Shown: piece after piece, positions 1 to 7,956 of the stretch
Layout of the letters: every line of letters starts with the position of its first letter
How positions within the stretch are numbered: position 1 is the first letter of the stretch
Notes under the pieces: model-generated
Seen by the model: the letters and a program-made list of their open reading frames with translations, nothing else
Database searches by the model: none
What the model was told of the DNA's origin: nothing
Position numbers and translations under genes: made by a program
Source: Thermoleophilia bacterium
GTDB taxonomy: Bacteria; Actinomycetota; Thermoleophilia; Miltoncostaeales; Miltoncostaeaceae
Assembly (NCBI GenBank): GCA_025455865.1
Contig: JALOLS010000022.1
Span: forward strand, 1 to 33,374
Reading direction: 5' to 3'
DNA: 33,374 nucleotides

Positions 1-952
1 GGGCGTACTCGTAGTTGCCGTATTCGGGGCGGCCGTCGGGGCCGATCCGGGTCCGGCCGAGGGCCTTGAGGGTCAGGGTCGCCTCGCCCTGCACCTCGGG
101 GCTCTGGGCCCGCATGCGGATGCGGGCGTCGACCTGGATCTCGGGCGGGGCGCACACGTCGCGCAGGAGCTCGGAGTAGACCTTGCGGAAGTAGGCCGCG
201 CCGGCGCCGTTGCCGACCACGCTGCCGCTCACCTGGCGCTCGCTGACCACGTTGCCCTTGTCGTCGGTCAGGCGGTAGGTGCCGGTGTAGGTCGACCCGA
301 CGCTGGTGATCTCGCCGCTCACGGTGAGCTGGGCCGGCGGGCCGCCACGCAGCCGCGCGGCCGCCGCCCGGGCCTGGGCGCGGGTCTGGCCGCGCTCGCG
401 GGCGGCGGCCTTCTGCAGCTCCTGGAGGACCGCGTTCCAGACCGGGTCGAAGGCCTGCCGCTTCGGTGGCGTGGGCTTCGGCCGGCAGGGCTGGCTGCCC
501 CGCGGCACGGTGTTCCGGATGTCGCTCCACCACTCGCTCGGCGCCGGCACATCACGCGCCCCGGCGAAGTCCGGGTCGGTGATGCGGATCGTCCCGAGCT
601 GGACGCTGACCGATGCGGGGGTCGCGGCCTGCTGGCGCACGTTCACCGCCCGCCCGGCCACCGTGACCAGCTGCGCGCGGGTGCGCAGGCGGCCCTGGGG
701 GGTGAAGAAGCGCGAGGCCACCACCCAGGCCCCGGGGGTGAGCTGGAGGGTGGCCCGCCCGCGCGGGGCCTGGGCGAAGACCCAGTCGCGATCCGGGGCG
801 AGCGGGTAGGCCAGCACCGTGGGCGGGAAGCTGCGGGCCGTCGGGGTGTTCGGGGGCGGCGGCAGCTGCACCCGGACCGGGGCGGCGGCCGCGAGGGCGG
901 ACGTGGCGGCGAGGGCACCACCCGCGAGGAGGACCAGCGGGAGTCGTCGCAT
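1..952 (-). CDS. Secreted protein of unknown function, paralog of the next gene (3' end off the window)
   Basis: I do not recognise the family. About 317 codons are visible, read from an ATG at 952 preceded by a GGAG ribosome site. The N-terminus has two arginines followed by a hydrophobic Leu/Ala/Gly stretch ending in ASA/ALA-type residues, so it looks like an exported protein with a cleaved signal peptide. After it come a Pro-rich segment, a beta-rich stretch with the pattern GRATLQL...GAWVV, an Arg/Ala-rich helical middle with a CRP motif, and a C-terminal region containing a CAPPEIQVDAR motif and RIGPDGRPEYGNYEY. The same blocks occur in the same order in the upstream neighbour, 19 bp away, so the pair is a tandem duplication and probably co-transcribed. 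No catalytic motif is apparent. The stop codon lies beyond the left edge. Confidence 0.8.
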   Translation of the reverse strand, partial: MRRLPLVLLAGGALAATSALAAAAPVRVQLPPPPNTPTARSFPPTVLAYPLAPDRDWVFAQAPRGRATLQLTPGAWVVASRFFTPQGRLRTRAQLVTVAGRAVNVRQQAATPASVSVQLGTIRITDPDFAGARDVPAPSEWWSDIRNTVPRGSQPCRPKPTPPKRQAFDPVWNAVLQELQKAAARERGQTRAQARAAAARLRGGPPAQLTVSGEITSVGSTYTGTYRLTDDKGNVVSERQVSGSVVGNGAGAAYFRKVYSELLRDVCAPPEIQVDARIRMRAQSPEVQGEATLTLKALGRTRIGPDGRPEYGNYEYA

Positions 953-971
953 GGTCTCCGCCGTGGCCGGG

Positions 972-2300
972 CTACCCGTCCGGTGGGCGGGTGACCGTGA
1001 CGTCGGCCGAGTACGTGCCCGTCACCCCGCCGAGGCTGGCCTCACCGCTCCTCGTCGCGCGCCGGCCGAGGGCGGGCACGTCGACCGTGATGCCCGCGGG
1101 GATCGCCGTGATGCCCGCGATGAGCTGGTCGCCCCCGTTGCAGGGGCTCTGGAAGACATAGCCCATGTTGGCCGCCGGCCCGAGGATGACGCTGAAGGCG
1201 CCCGCGGTGGTGCGGGTGGCGAGGGCCGTGGGCGGGCCGAAGGGCTCACCCGTGCTCGTCCCGGCGAGGGTCGCGGCGCAGCGCGCCCCTGGGAGCGCTG
1301 CGAGCGCCTGGGACTCGACCTGCCACGTGACCGTCGTCGCGTACTCGTAGTTGCCCCGCTCGACGCGGCCGTCGGGGCCGATGCGCTCGCGGCCGAGGGC
1401 GCGGAGCGTCACGACCGCGCTCCCGCGCACGTCGCGGTTGCCCGCGTCGAAGGCGACCCGGGCGTCGACCTGGATCGTCGGGGGCGCGCACAGGTCCCGG
1501 ACGACCTCCGCGAACGCGGCCTTGAAGAAGTCGCCGACCCTGCCGGTCCTCGTGACCGTCCGCTCGGCCACGACCCGCCCCTGCGCGTCGGTGAGGCGGA
1601 ACGTGCCGGACTGCCGCCCCACCGAGAGCTCCGACACCTCGCCGCTGAACGTCGCGGTGGCCCGGCCCCCGGAGAGCCGGCTCGCGGCCGCGCGGGCCCG
1701 GGCGCGGACGCCGGCCGGCCCGGTGGCCGCCGCGCGTCGCGCCGCCTGCTGGACGGCCTGCCAGAGCGGGTTGCGTCCGGTGGGGGCGGAGGGCGCGACC
1801 GTGGGGCGGCAGGGGTCGCCCGGGGGGAGCCGGAGCGAGGTGATCTCGGTCGCCCATTCGTTCATGCGCTCGAGGTACGCCGGAGGCAGGCTCCCGGCGT
1901 ACGAGCGGTCGGTGAGGCGGATCGTCCCGATGCCGACCGACGGCGCGTCGCCGGCCGTCGCCGACTGCCGCCGCACGGTGACGGCCCGCCCGGCGGCCAC
2001 CTCCACGAGCTCCGCGCGGTAGCGCCGCTGGCCGCGGGCCGTGTAGGCCGCGGTGACCACGATCCACGGGCCCGCGTCGAGACGGAGGGTGGCCCGCCCC
2101 CGCGGGGCGGCCGCGCCGGCCCAGTCGCGCCCGGGGTCGAGCGGGTAGGCAAGCACCATCGGCGGCAGGGCCTGGGCGAGCCGGGCGGTCGGCGGTGGCG
2201 GCACCAGGATCGTGACCCGGCCCGTGGCCCCGAGCGCCGGGACCGCGGCGAGCGCCGCGAGCAGCGCGGCGAGGAGGGCGATCGGTGAGCCACGGCGCAT
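972..2300 (-). CDS. Secreted protein of unknown function, tandem paralog
   Basis: 442 aa predicted from the second of two adjacent ATG codons. The second ATG is preferred because a TATCCT hexamer sits six bases upstream and because it matches the MRR start of the paralog. Residues 1-26 form a signal peptide (Arg-Arg, then Leu/Ala-rich, then AxG cleavage-like). The mature protein has beta-rich blocks GRATLRL/GPWIVV, a CRPTVAP segment, an Ala/Arg-rich helical middle, CAPPTIQVDARV, then a repeat of the RIGPDGRVERGNYEYA block also seen in the paralog. Its C-terminal part of about 115 residues has two further cysteines and a Gly/Thr-rich beta-like pattern. I see no enzyme motif; an extracytoplasmic binding or structural role is a guess. 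It follows the menaquinone operon with 52 bp between and has its own candidate promoter. Confidence 0.8.
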   Translation of the reverse strand: MRRGSPIALLAALLAALAAVPALGATGRVTILVPPPPTARLAQALPPMVLAYPLDPGRDWAGAAAPRGRATLRLDAGPWIVVTAAYTARGQRRYRAELVEVAAGRAVTVRRQSATAGDAPSVGIGTIRLTDRSYAGSLPPAYLERMNEWATEITSLRLPPGDPCRPTVAPSAPTGRNPLWQAVQQAARRAAATGPAGVRARARAAASRLSGGRATATFSGEVSELSVGRQSGTFRLTDAQGRVVAERTVTRTGRVGDFFKAAFAEVVRDLCAPPTIQVDARVAFDAGNRDVRGSAVVTLRALGRERIGPDGRVERGNYEYATTVTWQVESQALAALPGARCAATLAGTSTGEPFGPPTALATRTTAGAFSVILGPAANMGYVFQSPCNGGDQLIAGITAIPAGITVDVPALGRRATRSGEASLGGVTGTYSADVTVTRPPDG

Positions 2301-2306
2301 CATCGG

Positions 2307-2312
2307 AGGATA
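2307..2312 (-). promoter_or_regulatory. Candidate -10 hexamer TATCCT for the secreted paralog pair
   Basis: The minus strand reads TATCCT six bases before the second ATG (2300) and three before the first (2303). With usual -10 to +1 spacing, transcription would begin at or next to the second ATG, giving a leaderless message. No clear -35 is seen. Confidence 0.45.
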
Positions 2313-2352
2313 CGCGCCGAGCGGCCCCCCGGAGTCCGATTCGACGAACCGC

Positions 2353-3444
2353 TCAGAACCGCTTGACGACCCGGTAGAGCGTGTCCCGCTGGACCGCGCG
2401 GCGGCCGGTGGCCTCGATGGCCCCGACCATGCGCTCGGTGTCCAGGCGGAAGGCGGTGCCCGCGGCGCGGACGACGTTCTCCTCGATCATGATCGAGCCC
2501 ATGTCGTCGCAGCCCACCTCCAGCGCGAGCTGGCCGATCCTCAGGCCCTGGGTGACCCAGGAGCTCTGCAGGTGGGGCACGTTGTCGAGGTACAGGCGGC
2601 TCACGGCGACCATCATCAGGTAGTCGGCCGCGGTGGTGTGCTGGTGGTCGTCGCCGCGCGCGGAGCCACCGCCGGACTGGTAGCTCCAGCAGACGAACGC
2701 CCGGAATCCTCCGGTCTCGTCCTGGGCGTCACGCAGGCGGCGCAGGTGCTCGACCCGGTCCTCGACGGTGTCCACCGTGCCGTACATCATCGTCGCGGTG
2801 GTGGACATGCCGCGCCGGTGGGCGGCCTGCATGACCCCGAGCCACTCGTCCGTGGTGGTCTTGCGGGGGGCGATCACGTCGCGCACGCGGTCGACCAGGA
2901 TCTCGGCGCCGCCGCCCGGGATGGAGTCCAGGCCGGCCGCCTGCAGACGGGTGAGCGTGGTGTCGAGGTCGAGCCTTGAGTACTTGGCGATGTGCAGCAC
3001 CTCGCTGGGCGAGAGCGCGTGCAGGTGGATCGGGTAGCGGGCCTTGATGGAGGCGAACAGGTCCTCGTACCACTCGATCCGGAGGCCGGGGTGGTGGCCG
3101 CCCTGCAGGAGCAGCGCCGTGCCGCCCAGGTCGAGCGTCTCCTCGATCTTGCGGAAGATGACCGACTTGGGGAGGACGTACCCCTCGGGGTCGCGGGGGT
3201 GACGGTAGAAGGCGCAGAAGTCGCAGTCGGTGACGCAGAAGTTCGTGTAGTTGACGTTGCGGTCGACCACGAACGTGACCTCGCCGGCCACGGTCATCCG
3301 CTCGCGCGCCCGCCGGGCCGCCGCGCCCACCCGCACCAGGTCGCGGGAGGCCAGCAGCGCCAGGGCGTCCTCGTCGCTCAGGCGCACGCCGGCGTCGGCG
3401 CGCTCGATGACCTCCAGGTGAGACGGGGGGGAGATGGTCGCCAT
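2353..3444 (-). CDS. mqnC: Cyclic dehypoxanthinyl futalosine synthase (radical SAM, menaquinone)
   Basis: This radical SAM enzyme cyclises dehypoxanthine futalosine in the futalosine route to menaquinone, in the cytoplasm. The 363-aa protein has the cluster motif at residues 70-77 (NFCVTDCDFCAFYR, spacing Cx3Cx2C), preceded by the family-typical VVDRNVNYTN. The Tyr after CAF and the long Gly-rich LLQGGHHP segment fit MqnC better than MqnE. The C-terminal half carries the family pattern with SSWVTQGL, the Gln of GQLALE, and GCDDMGS. Length is normal. It lies 13 bp downstream of mqnA and is the last gene of the operon. The ATG start has a CGGAG ribosome site. A TAACAT hexamer ten bases upstream could also serve as a local promoter. 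Assignment within the MqnC/MqnE family rests on motif memory only. Confidence 0.93.
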   Translation of the reverse strand: MATISPPSHLEVIERADAGVRLSDEDALALLASRDLVRVGAAARRARERMTVAGEVTFVVDRNVNYTNFCVTDCDFCAFYRHPRDPEGYVLPKSVIFRKIEETLDLGGTALLLQGGHHPGLRIEWYEDLFASIKARYPIHLHALSPSEVLHIAKYSRLDLDTTLTRLQAAGLDSIPGGGAEILVDRVRDVIAPRKTTTDEWLGVMQAAHRRGMSTTATMMYGTVDTVEDRVEHLRRLRDAQDETGGFRAFVCWSYQSGGGSARGDDHQHTTAADYLMMVAVSRLYLDNVPHLQSSWVTQGLRIGQLALEVGCDDMGSIMIEENVVRAAGTAFRLDTERMVGAIEATGRRAVQRDTLYRVVKRF

Positions 3445-3457
3445 ACGGACTCCGATG

Positions 3458-4258
3458 TTACGCGGCCAGCGAGGGCAGCCGGTCGAGCTCGCCGGCCGCG
3501 GCGGCCAGCTCCAGGAAGCGGGCGAGGCCGGCGCGCTCGGGCGGGCCGAAGCCGTAGGAGAGGCGCCCGAGGTAGCGGCGCACGTAGTCCTCGGGGAACG
3601 GGAACCGGGCGGCGGCGGCCGCCACCACCGGGTCGGGGTCGCGAAGGTAGGAGCCGCGGGCGGTGGCCAGCATCCGGGCGAGCGCGCGCACGTCGGCCGG
3701 CCGCGCCCGGGCGACCTCCTCGCGGGCGGCCCAGACCGCGAACACCATCGGCAGCCCCGTGCGCTCGCGCCAGCGCTCGCCCAGGTCCGTCGCGTACGGC
3801 GCCCAGCCGGCCCGCAGCGACTCGAGCGCCTCGTCGGCGATCAGGAGCACGGCGTCGACCTCGGCCAGCGCCGCACGGGGGTCGCCGCGCAGCGGCCGGA
3901 ACGGCGGCGTGCCGTCCGGGAGCAGGATGCGCAGGAGGGCCACCGAGCTCGCGCTGGCGGGGGTGACCGCCACGCTCCGCACCCGGTCGAAGGGGACGCG
4001 CGAGAAGACCTGGATCGAGTCGACGGTCCCCTCGCATGAGATGGAGGCGACCGGGATGAGGCGCAGGCGGCCGGCGTTCCGGGCGTAGGCGATGCTCGAC
4101 ATGCACGAGACGTCGAGGCGGTCCTCCAGCAGGGCGTCGTTCAGCGTGGTGGGCAGGCCGTCGGTGAACTCCAGGCCGGGTCCGGCCAGGCGCTCGAGCC
4201 CGTGGTAGACCGGGTACATGTTGAGCGCGCTGATGCGGCCCACGCGGAGCGGCGTCAC
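3458..4258 (-). CDS. mqnA: Chorismate dehydratase / MqnA family
   Basis: MqnA removes water from chorismate to give 3-(1-carboxyvinyloxy)benzoate, the first step of the futalosine pathway. The 266-aa protein has the periplasmic-binding-protein-like fold signatures of the family: RVGRISALNMYP near the N-terminus, GLPTTLNDAL at residues 35-43, the LDVSCMSSIAYA segment at 49-59 that lines the substrate pocket, and VAVTPASASSVALLRILL. MqnD is the homologous alternative, but the 'SSIAYA' segment and the start pattern favour MqnA. It starts with GTG that overlaps the previous stop as GTGA, so it is translationally coupled. Its neighbours mqnC, menG and ubiX support a menaquinone role. mqnB, mqnD, a full mqnE and the prenyltransferase are not in this window. 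Confidence 0.9.
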   Translation of the reverse strand: MTPLRVGRISALNMYPVYHGLERLAGPGLEFTDGLPTTLNDALLEDRLDVSCMSSIAYARNAGRLRLIPVASISCEGTVDSIQVFSRVPFDRVRSVAVTPASASSVALLRILLPDGTPPFRPLRGDPRAALAEVDAVLLIADEALESLRAGWAPYATDLGERWRERTGLPMVFAVWAAREEVARARPADVRALARMLATARGSYLRDPDPVVAAAAARFPFPEDYVRRYLGRLSYGFGPPERAGLARFLELAAAAGELDRLPSLAA

Positions 4259-4797
4259 CGGGCCACCGCCTCCCGGCCGGCCGCCGCGGCGAGCGCCGCC
4301 GGATCGGTGGGGTCGCCGTCCGGGATGACCCAGTCGTCGGCGCCGAAGGCGGTGGCGACCTGGCAGGTGGCGGGCCCGAGCCGGCGCCAGTGCGGGCGCA
4401 CCCGCACCCCGGCCGGCAGGGCGAGCCGGGCGGCGGCGATCACCGTCATGTCCTCCACGCCCCAGGATCCGGGGCGGGCGGACGACCCCTCGCCCGGCAC
4501 CGGGCAGACCGCGCGCAGGAGCCCCGTGCGCCGGGCGAGCGCGGCCAGGGCGTCCAGGCGGTCGGCCACCTGCTGCGGCGTGGTCCCGGCCCCGTAGGCG
4601 ACCGCCGCCTCGCTCGGTCGCCCCGCGGCGTGGGCGGCCTCGTGCTCGGCGACGGGCCGCTCGAGGTCTCCGTCGACGAGCCAGTCCGCCGGCGCGGCGT
4701 CCCGGGTCCAGGTGACCGGGCCGCCGGGCGCGGCGGCGAGGGCGGCGGCGAGGGGGTCGGCGGCGTCCAGGATGGCCAGGATCTCCTGCCGGGTCAT
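4255..4797 (-). CDS. MqnC/MqnE-like protein lacking the radical-SAM cluster segment
   Basis: 180 aa, starting at an ATG that overlaps the prenyl synthase stop (ATGA) and ending in a GTGA overlap with mqnA. By eye, residues 55-155 align with the second half of MqnC/MqnE. An AH..G....A..YG block is followed by a TG-containing loop, then a GVEDMTVIAAARL block, then HWRRLGPATCQVA and FGADDW. MqnC in this operon has matching positions (AHRRGM, MMYG, DETGGF, VAVSRL, SSWVTQGL, GQLALE, GCDD). Residues 25-43 (GGPVTWTRDAAPADWL) resemble the strand just before the iron-sulfur cysteines. The Cx3Cx2C motif and the first half of the barrel are absent. The protein is about half family length, yet its frame is open and its overlaps are precise, so it looks maintained. 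An inactive partner or a futalosine-binding scaffold is inference. Confidence 0.75.
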   Translation of the reverse strand: MTRQEILAILDAADPLAAALAAAPGGPVTWTRDAAPADWLVDGDLERPVAEHEAAHAAGRPSEAAVAYGAGTTPQQVADRLDALAALARRTGLLRAVCPVPGEGSSARPGSWGVEDMTVIAAARLALPAGVRVRPHWRRLGPATCQVATAFGADDWVIPDGDPTDPAALAAAAGREAVAR

Positions 4798-5768
4798 GAG
4801 TAGCGGTCCACCACCCCGTCGGCGATCTCGAGCAGCGCCTCGGCGTCGGCCCCGTCGAGCGGCCCGTCGAGCACCGCCTCGCGGGCCAGGCGCACGTACT
4901 CGAGCGCCCGGTCGCGGGCCAGCGCGACCCCCCGGTGCACCGCGAGCCGGTCGCACAGGTCCTCGACCGCGGCGCCGTCGGTCCCGGCCGCGCGGATGCC
5001 GAGCGCGAGCCCCGGCTCCTCCCGCAGGGCCAGGATCACCGGCAGGGTGACCGTGCCGCCCAGCAGGTCGGTGCCGCGGCGCTTGCCGGTGGCCGCGGGC
5101 TCGCCGGCGATGTCGAGGATGTCATCGAAGATCTGGAAGGCCAGGCCGACGTGCTGCCCGAAGGCGGCCAGGCGTCCGGCCGCCTCCGGGCCGGCGCCGG
5201 AGACCAGGGCGCCGAGCCGGCACGCCACCGAGAACAGCGCGGCGGTCTTGCGCCGGCAGCGGTCGAGGTAGGCCGCCTCGGTGAGGGCGAGGTCGTGGGC
5301 GGCCGCCTGCTGGTCCATCTCCCCCCGGGAGAGGTCGAGCGCGGCGTCGGCCAGGGCCTGCACCGCCTGCGGCGACCGCGACCGGGTGAGCTCGGCGAAG
5401 GCCCGGGCGAACAGGAAGTCGCCCACCCGCACCGCCACCTCGGCGCCCTGCGCCCGCGCGACGGTGGGCCGCCCCCGGCGGGTGGTGGCCCCGTCGATGA
5501 GGTCGTCGTGCACCAGGGTGGCCATGTGGACCAGCTCCACCGCCGCGGCCGCCGCGACCAGGGCGTCGCGGTCCTCCCCCCGGCGGGCCGAGGCGCAGAA
5601 CACCAGCATCGGCCGCACCCGCTTGCCGCCGGCGGACAGGGTGTCGGCCGCCGGGGCGCTGACCGCGGGGGCGTACCCGGCGACCACCTCGGCCAGGCGG
5701 GCCTCGCAGGCGACCATCCACGGCGCGATGGTGCGGACGAAGCCCGGGAGGGCGGGCGCCGTGCTCAT
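4794..5768 (-). CDS. Long-chain polyprenyl diphosphate synthase (trans type)
   Basis: This enzyme adds isopentenyl diphosphate units to make the all-trans side chain, here presumably for menaquinone. The 324-aa protein has both aspartate-rich metal sites, DDLID at residues 88-92 and DDILD at 215-219, plus GGKRVRPML at 47-55, RRGRPT at 97-102 and the GDFLFARAF helix at 116-124. These are the hallmarks of the IspB/HepT/GGPPS superfamily. The start chosen is the ATG that overlaps the menG stop (ATGA); longer in-frame extensions are antisense-like, Arg/Pro-rich sequence. Chain length cannot be read reliably from the sequence. A smaller DDxxD-less homolog lies in the neighbouring heme/ubiD operon (11342-11875) and might be a partner subunit. 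Confidence 0.92.
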   Translation of the reverse strand: MSTAPALPGFVRTIAPWMVACEARLAEVVAGYAPAVSAPAADTLSAGGKRVRPMLVFCASARRGEDRDALVAAAAAVELVHMATLVHDDLIDGATTRRGRPTVARAQGAEVAVRVGDFLFARAFAELTRSRSPQAVQALADAALDLSRGEMDQQAAAHDLALTEAAYLDRCRRKTAALFSVACRLGALVSGAGPEAAGRLAAFGQHVGLAFQIFDDILDIAGEPAATGKRRGTDLLGGTVTLPVILALREEPGLALGIRAAGTDGAAVEDLCDRLAVHRGVALARDRALEYVRLAREAVLDGPLDGADAEALLEIADGVVDRYS

Positions 5769-6484
5769 CCGCGCACCCGGCCGTGGTGGAGCTGCACGAT
5801 GCCGGCCGCGAGCGGCCGCCAGCGCACGTCGTCCATGCCGGCGGCGGCCATCCGGGCGGCGAGCCCCCGCGGGTCGGGGAAGCGCCGCACCGAGGCGGGC
5901 AGGTAGGAGTAGGCGGCGCCGTCGCCCGCCACCAGGCGGCCGAGCAGCGGGACGATGCGGTCGAACCAGAGTCCGTAGAAGGCGCGCAGGCGCGTGGGGG
6001 AGGTGATCTCCAGCACGACCACGCGCCCGCCCGGGCGCACGACCCGGGCCATCTCGGCCAGGCCGGCGTCGAGGTCGTCCCAGTTGCGGGCGCCGAAGGC
6101 CACGGCGGCGGCGTCGAAGGCGGAGTCCTCGAAGGGCAGGGCCAGGGCGTCCCCGGCCCGGAACGTGGCCCGCGCCCCCCGGGCCGCGGCCTTCTCGCGC
6201 GCCCGCTCGAGCATCTCCTCGGCGAAGTCGACGCCCACCACCTCGCCGAGCGGCGTGACCCGGTCGGCGAGCATCAGCGCGAGGTCGCCGGTCCCGGTGC
6301 ACACGTCCAGGGCCCGGCCCCCGGCCGACACGTCGGCCGCGGCGGCGGCGGCCTGGCGCCAGCCCCGGTCCATGCCGGCGGTCATGAGGCGGTTCAGCAG
6401 GTCGTAGCGCGGGGCGATGCGGTCGAACATGGCCCGGACCTCGCCGGCGGGCAGGCGGCCGGCGCGCACCCCCGCGCTCGTCAC
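5765..6484 (-). CDS. menG: Demethylmenaquinone methyltransferase (UbiE/MenG family)
   Basis: SAM-dependent C-methyltransferase for the last step of menaquinone synthesis. The 239-aa protein has the UbiE family opening (RAMFDRIAPRYDLLNRLMTAG, residues 17-37), the SAM-binding motif ALDVCTGTGDLAL at 58-70, GVDFAEEML, and the conserved AFGARNWDDLDAGLAEM and VVLEITSP segments, ending with the GIVQLHHG block typical of the family. GTG at 6484 was chosen because it overlaps the ubiX stop as GTGA and gives normal family length. It is coupled at its other end to the prenyl synthase by ATGA. In this context the substrate is demethylmenaquinone rather than a ubiquinone precursor. Confidence 0.93.
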   Translation of the reverse strand: MTSAGVRAGRLPAGEVRAMFDRIAPRYDLLNRLMTAGMDRGWRQAAAAAADVSAGGRALDVCTGTGDLALMLADRVTPLGEVVGVDFAEEMLERAREKAAARGARATFRAGDALALPFEDSAFDAAAVAFGARNWDDLDAGLAEMARVVRPGGRVVVLEITSPTRLRAFYGLWFDRIVPLLGRLVAGDGAAYSYLPASVRRFPDPRGLAARMAAAGMDDVRWRPLAAGIVQLHHGRVRG

Positions 6485-7104
6485 GTGGCCACCGCCTGGG
6501 GCTCGCCCCAGCGCTTGAGCAGGTCGTGCGGCACCCCGATCTGGTCCAGGGCCTTGCCGACGACGAAGTCGATCATGTCCTCGACCCGCTGGGGCAGCAT
6601 GTAGAGCCCGGGCATGGCCGGGAGCACCACCGCGCCGGCCCGGGTCACCGTGAGCATGTTCTCCAGGTGGATGGCCGAGAGCGGCGTCTCCCGCGGGATC
6701 AGCACCAGGCGCCGGCGTTCCTTGAGCATGACCTCGGCGGCCCGGTGGATGAGGTTCTCGCCGGTGCCGTGGGCGATCTTCGCGAGCGTCGAGGTGGAGC
6801 AGGGGGCGATGAGCGCGGCCGGCGTGAGCGACGACCCCGACGCGAACGATGCGGCGATGTCGCGCGGGTCGAGCACCTCCAGCGTGCCCGCCGGGTCGGC
6901 GAAGCGGTCCACGAACCGCTGCACGACCACGTCGCGCGGCGCGACCGGCCGGGCCCCCTCGCCGAGGATCTCGTGGGAGACGACCTGGCACCCCGCGCCG
7001 CTGACGCACAGGCCCACGTGGCAGCCGGCCCGGGTGAGCGCGCGCAGCGCGTGGCCGCCGTAGGCGGCGCCGCTCGCTCCGCTGACCCCGAGGAAGACCC
7101 TCAT
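6481..7104 (-). CDS. ubiX: Flavin prenyltransferase UbiX
   Basis: UbiX makes prenylated FMN, the cofactor of UbiD-type decarboxylases. The 207-aa protein begins with GVSGASGAAYG (flavin-binding SGASG), carries the central segment APCSTSTLAKIAHGTGENL, the RRRLVLIPRETPLSAIHLENM block that holds the prenyl and phosphate sites, and PAMPGLYMLP near the C-terminus; all are family hallmarks at the expected positions. Its client is probably the UbiD encoded at 9909-11345. It is the first gene of the mqn operon and overlaps menG by four bases (GTGA). Upstream lie a TACCAT hexamer and the hairpin that ends the qcr operon. Confidence 0.95.
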   Translation of the reverse strand: MRVFLGVSGASGAAYGGHALRALTRAGCHVGLCVSGAGCQVVSHEILGEGARPVAPRDVVVQRFVDRFADPAGTLEVLDPRDIAASFASGSSLTPAALIAPCSTSTLAKIAHGTGENLIHRAAEVMLKERRRLVLIPRETPLSAIHLENMLTVTRAGAVVLPAMPGLYMLPQRVEDMIDFVVGKALDQIGVPHDLLKRWGEPQAVAT

Positions 7105-7114
7105 CCGACCGGCG

Positions 7115-7120
7115 ATGGTA
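7115..7120 (-). promoter_or_regulatory. Candidate -10 hexamer TACCAT for the ubiX-mqnC operon
   Basis: The minus strand reads TACCAT ten bases before the ubiX ATG. This would give a leader of only a few bases. It lies between the qcr terminator hairpin and the first gene, where an operon promoter is expected. No convincing -35 is visible. Confidence 0.35.
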
Positions 7121-7141
7121 TCCCGCTCCCTCCTGAAACGG

Positions 7142-7170
7142 GACGGGGACCCTCACCGAGGGTCCCCGTC
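7142..7170 (-). terminator. Hairpin terminator after qcrC
   Basis: A perfect inverted repeat: a 13-bp stem (7142-7154 with 7158-7170) around a 3-base loop, starting 31 bases past the qcrC stop. The stem is GC-rich. Downstream on the minus strand there is only a short CGTTTC rather than a long T-run, so it is an actinobacterial-type hairpin that ends the qcrABC message before ubiX. Confidence 0.75.
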
Positions 7171-7200
7171 ATGGTGGTGCTGCGCCCCGTCAGGCGCGGG

Positions 7201-7956
7201 TCACTTGTACTTGGTGCCGAGGTTGTTCAGGTACTCGCCGAGGACCTCGAGGTCCTGCTGGGGCAGCGACGCGAAGGCCGGCATCGAGGACCCGGGGATC
7301 TTCGACTGCGGGTTCTTCAGGTGGTCGATCTGCCACTGCACCCCGCGGTTCTTGCCGCCCTCGTTGGTGAGGTTCGGGCCCGGCCCCGCGGCCCCCACCC
7401 CCTTGATCATGTGGCACGACCCGCATCCGTTGGCGATGAAGAGCTCCGTGCCCCGGGTGCTGATCTCGTCCTGCGGCTCGAGCTCGATGGTCTCGCCCGA
7501 CCCGATGCCCTCCGGGGCGGTGGCGCCCAGGTAGGTCATGTAGCCCATGAAGGCGATCACCAGGGTGCCCACGGCCATCGAGATGGGCCGCTTCCAGATC
7601 CGCCGCTCCGGCCCCCGGTCGATGAACGGCCAGATGATCATGAGCAGGATCAGGATGTTGGGGATGATGAACGTGCCCATGATGACGGGCGTGAGCACGT
7701 TCTGGTTCTTGAAGATGCGGAGCAGCTCGAAGAGGAAGAAGAAGTACCACTCCGGGCGGGGGATGAAGTCCGACGACGCCGGGTTGACCGGCTCGCCGAT
7801 CTCCACGCGGGCCACGATGGCCAGCGTGATGACGATGCCGATCGCGAGCAGCGCGATCAGCGAGTCCTTGTAGATCGCATACGGGAAGAACGGCTTGCCG
7901 TCCTTCTTGGCGGCGGCGTAGTCCTGCTTGTACGCCTCCTGCTGGGACTTCTTCAT
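7201..7956 (-). CDS. qcrC: Menaquinol:cytochrome c reductase cytochrome b/c subunit (subunit IV-cytochrome c fusion)
   Basis: A 251-aa membrane protein that joins the C-terminal part of cytochrome b (subunit IV) to a c-type cytochrome domain, as in the Bacillus b6c complex. Residues 31-50, 92-111 and 124-145 are membrane helices. The quinol-site motif PEWY is at 68-71. The heme c site CGSCH is at 178-182 and the likely axial Met is in SSMPAF (Met225). The protein takes electrons from menaquinol via the Rieske centre and passes them to heme c at the outer membrane face. Its ATG overlaps the qcrB stop by one base (TAATG). A hairpin follows the stop. Typical actinomycetes instead use a diheme cytochrome c subunit with a long cytochrome b, so this architecture is taxonomically informative. 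Confidence 0.93.
   Translation of the reverse strand: MKKSQQEAYKQDYAAAKKDGKPFFPYAIYKDSLIALLAIGIVITLAIVARVEIGEPVNPASSDFIPRPEWYFFFLFELLRIFKNQNVLTPVIMGTFIIPNILILLMIIWPFIDRGPERRIWKRPISMAVGTLVIAFMGYMTYLGATAPEGIGSGETIELEPQDEISTRGTELFIANGCGSCHMIKGVGAAGPGPNLTNEGGKNRGVQWQIDHLKNPQSKIPGSSMPAFASLPQQDLEVLGEYLNNLGTKYK

Noticed and set aside
4255-4797. Futalosine hydrolase (mqnB)
   Set aside because: The position between prenyl synthase and mqnA suggested it, but no nucleosidase motif is present and the residues match MqnC/MqnE instead.
4798-4956. N-terminal extension of the MqnE-like gene
   Set aside because: The extra residues are Arg/Gly-rich antisense of the prenyl synthase; ATG 4797 has the usual ATGA overlap.
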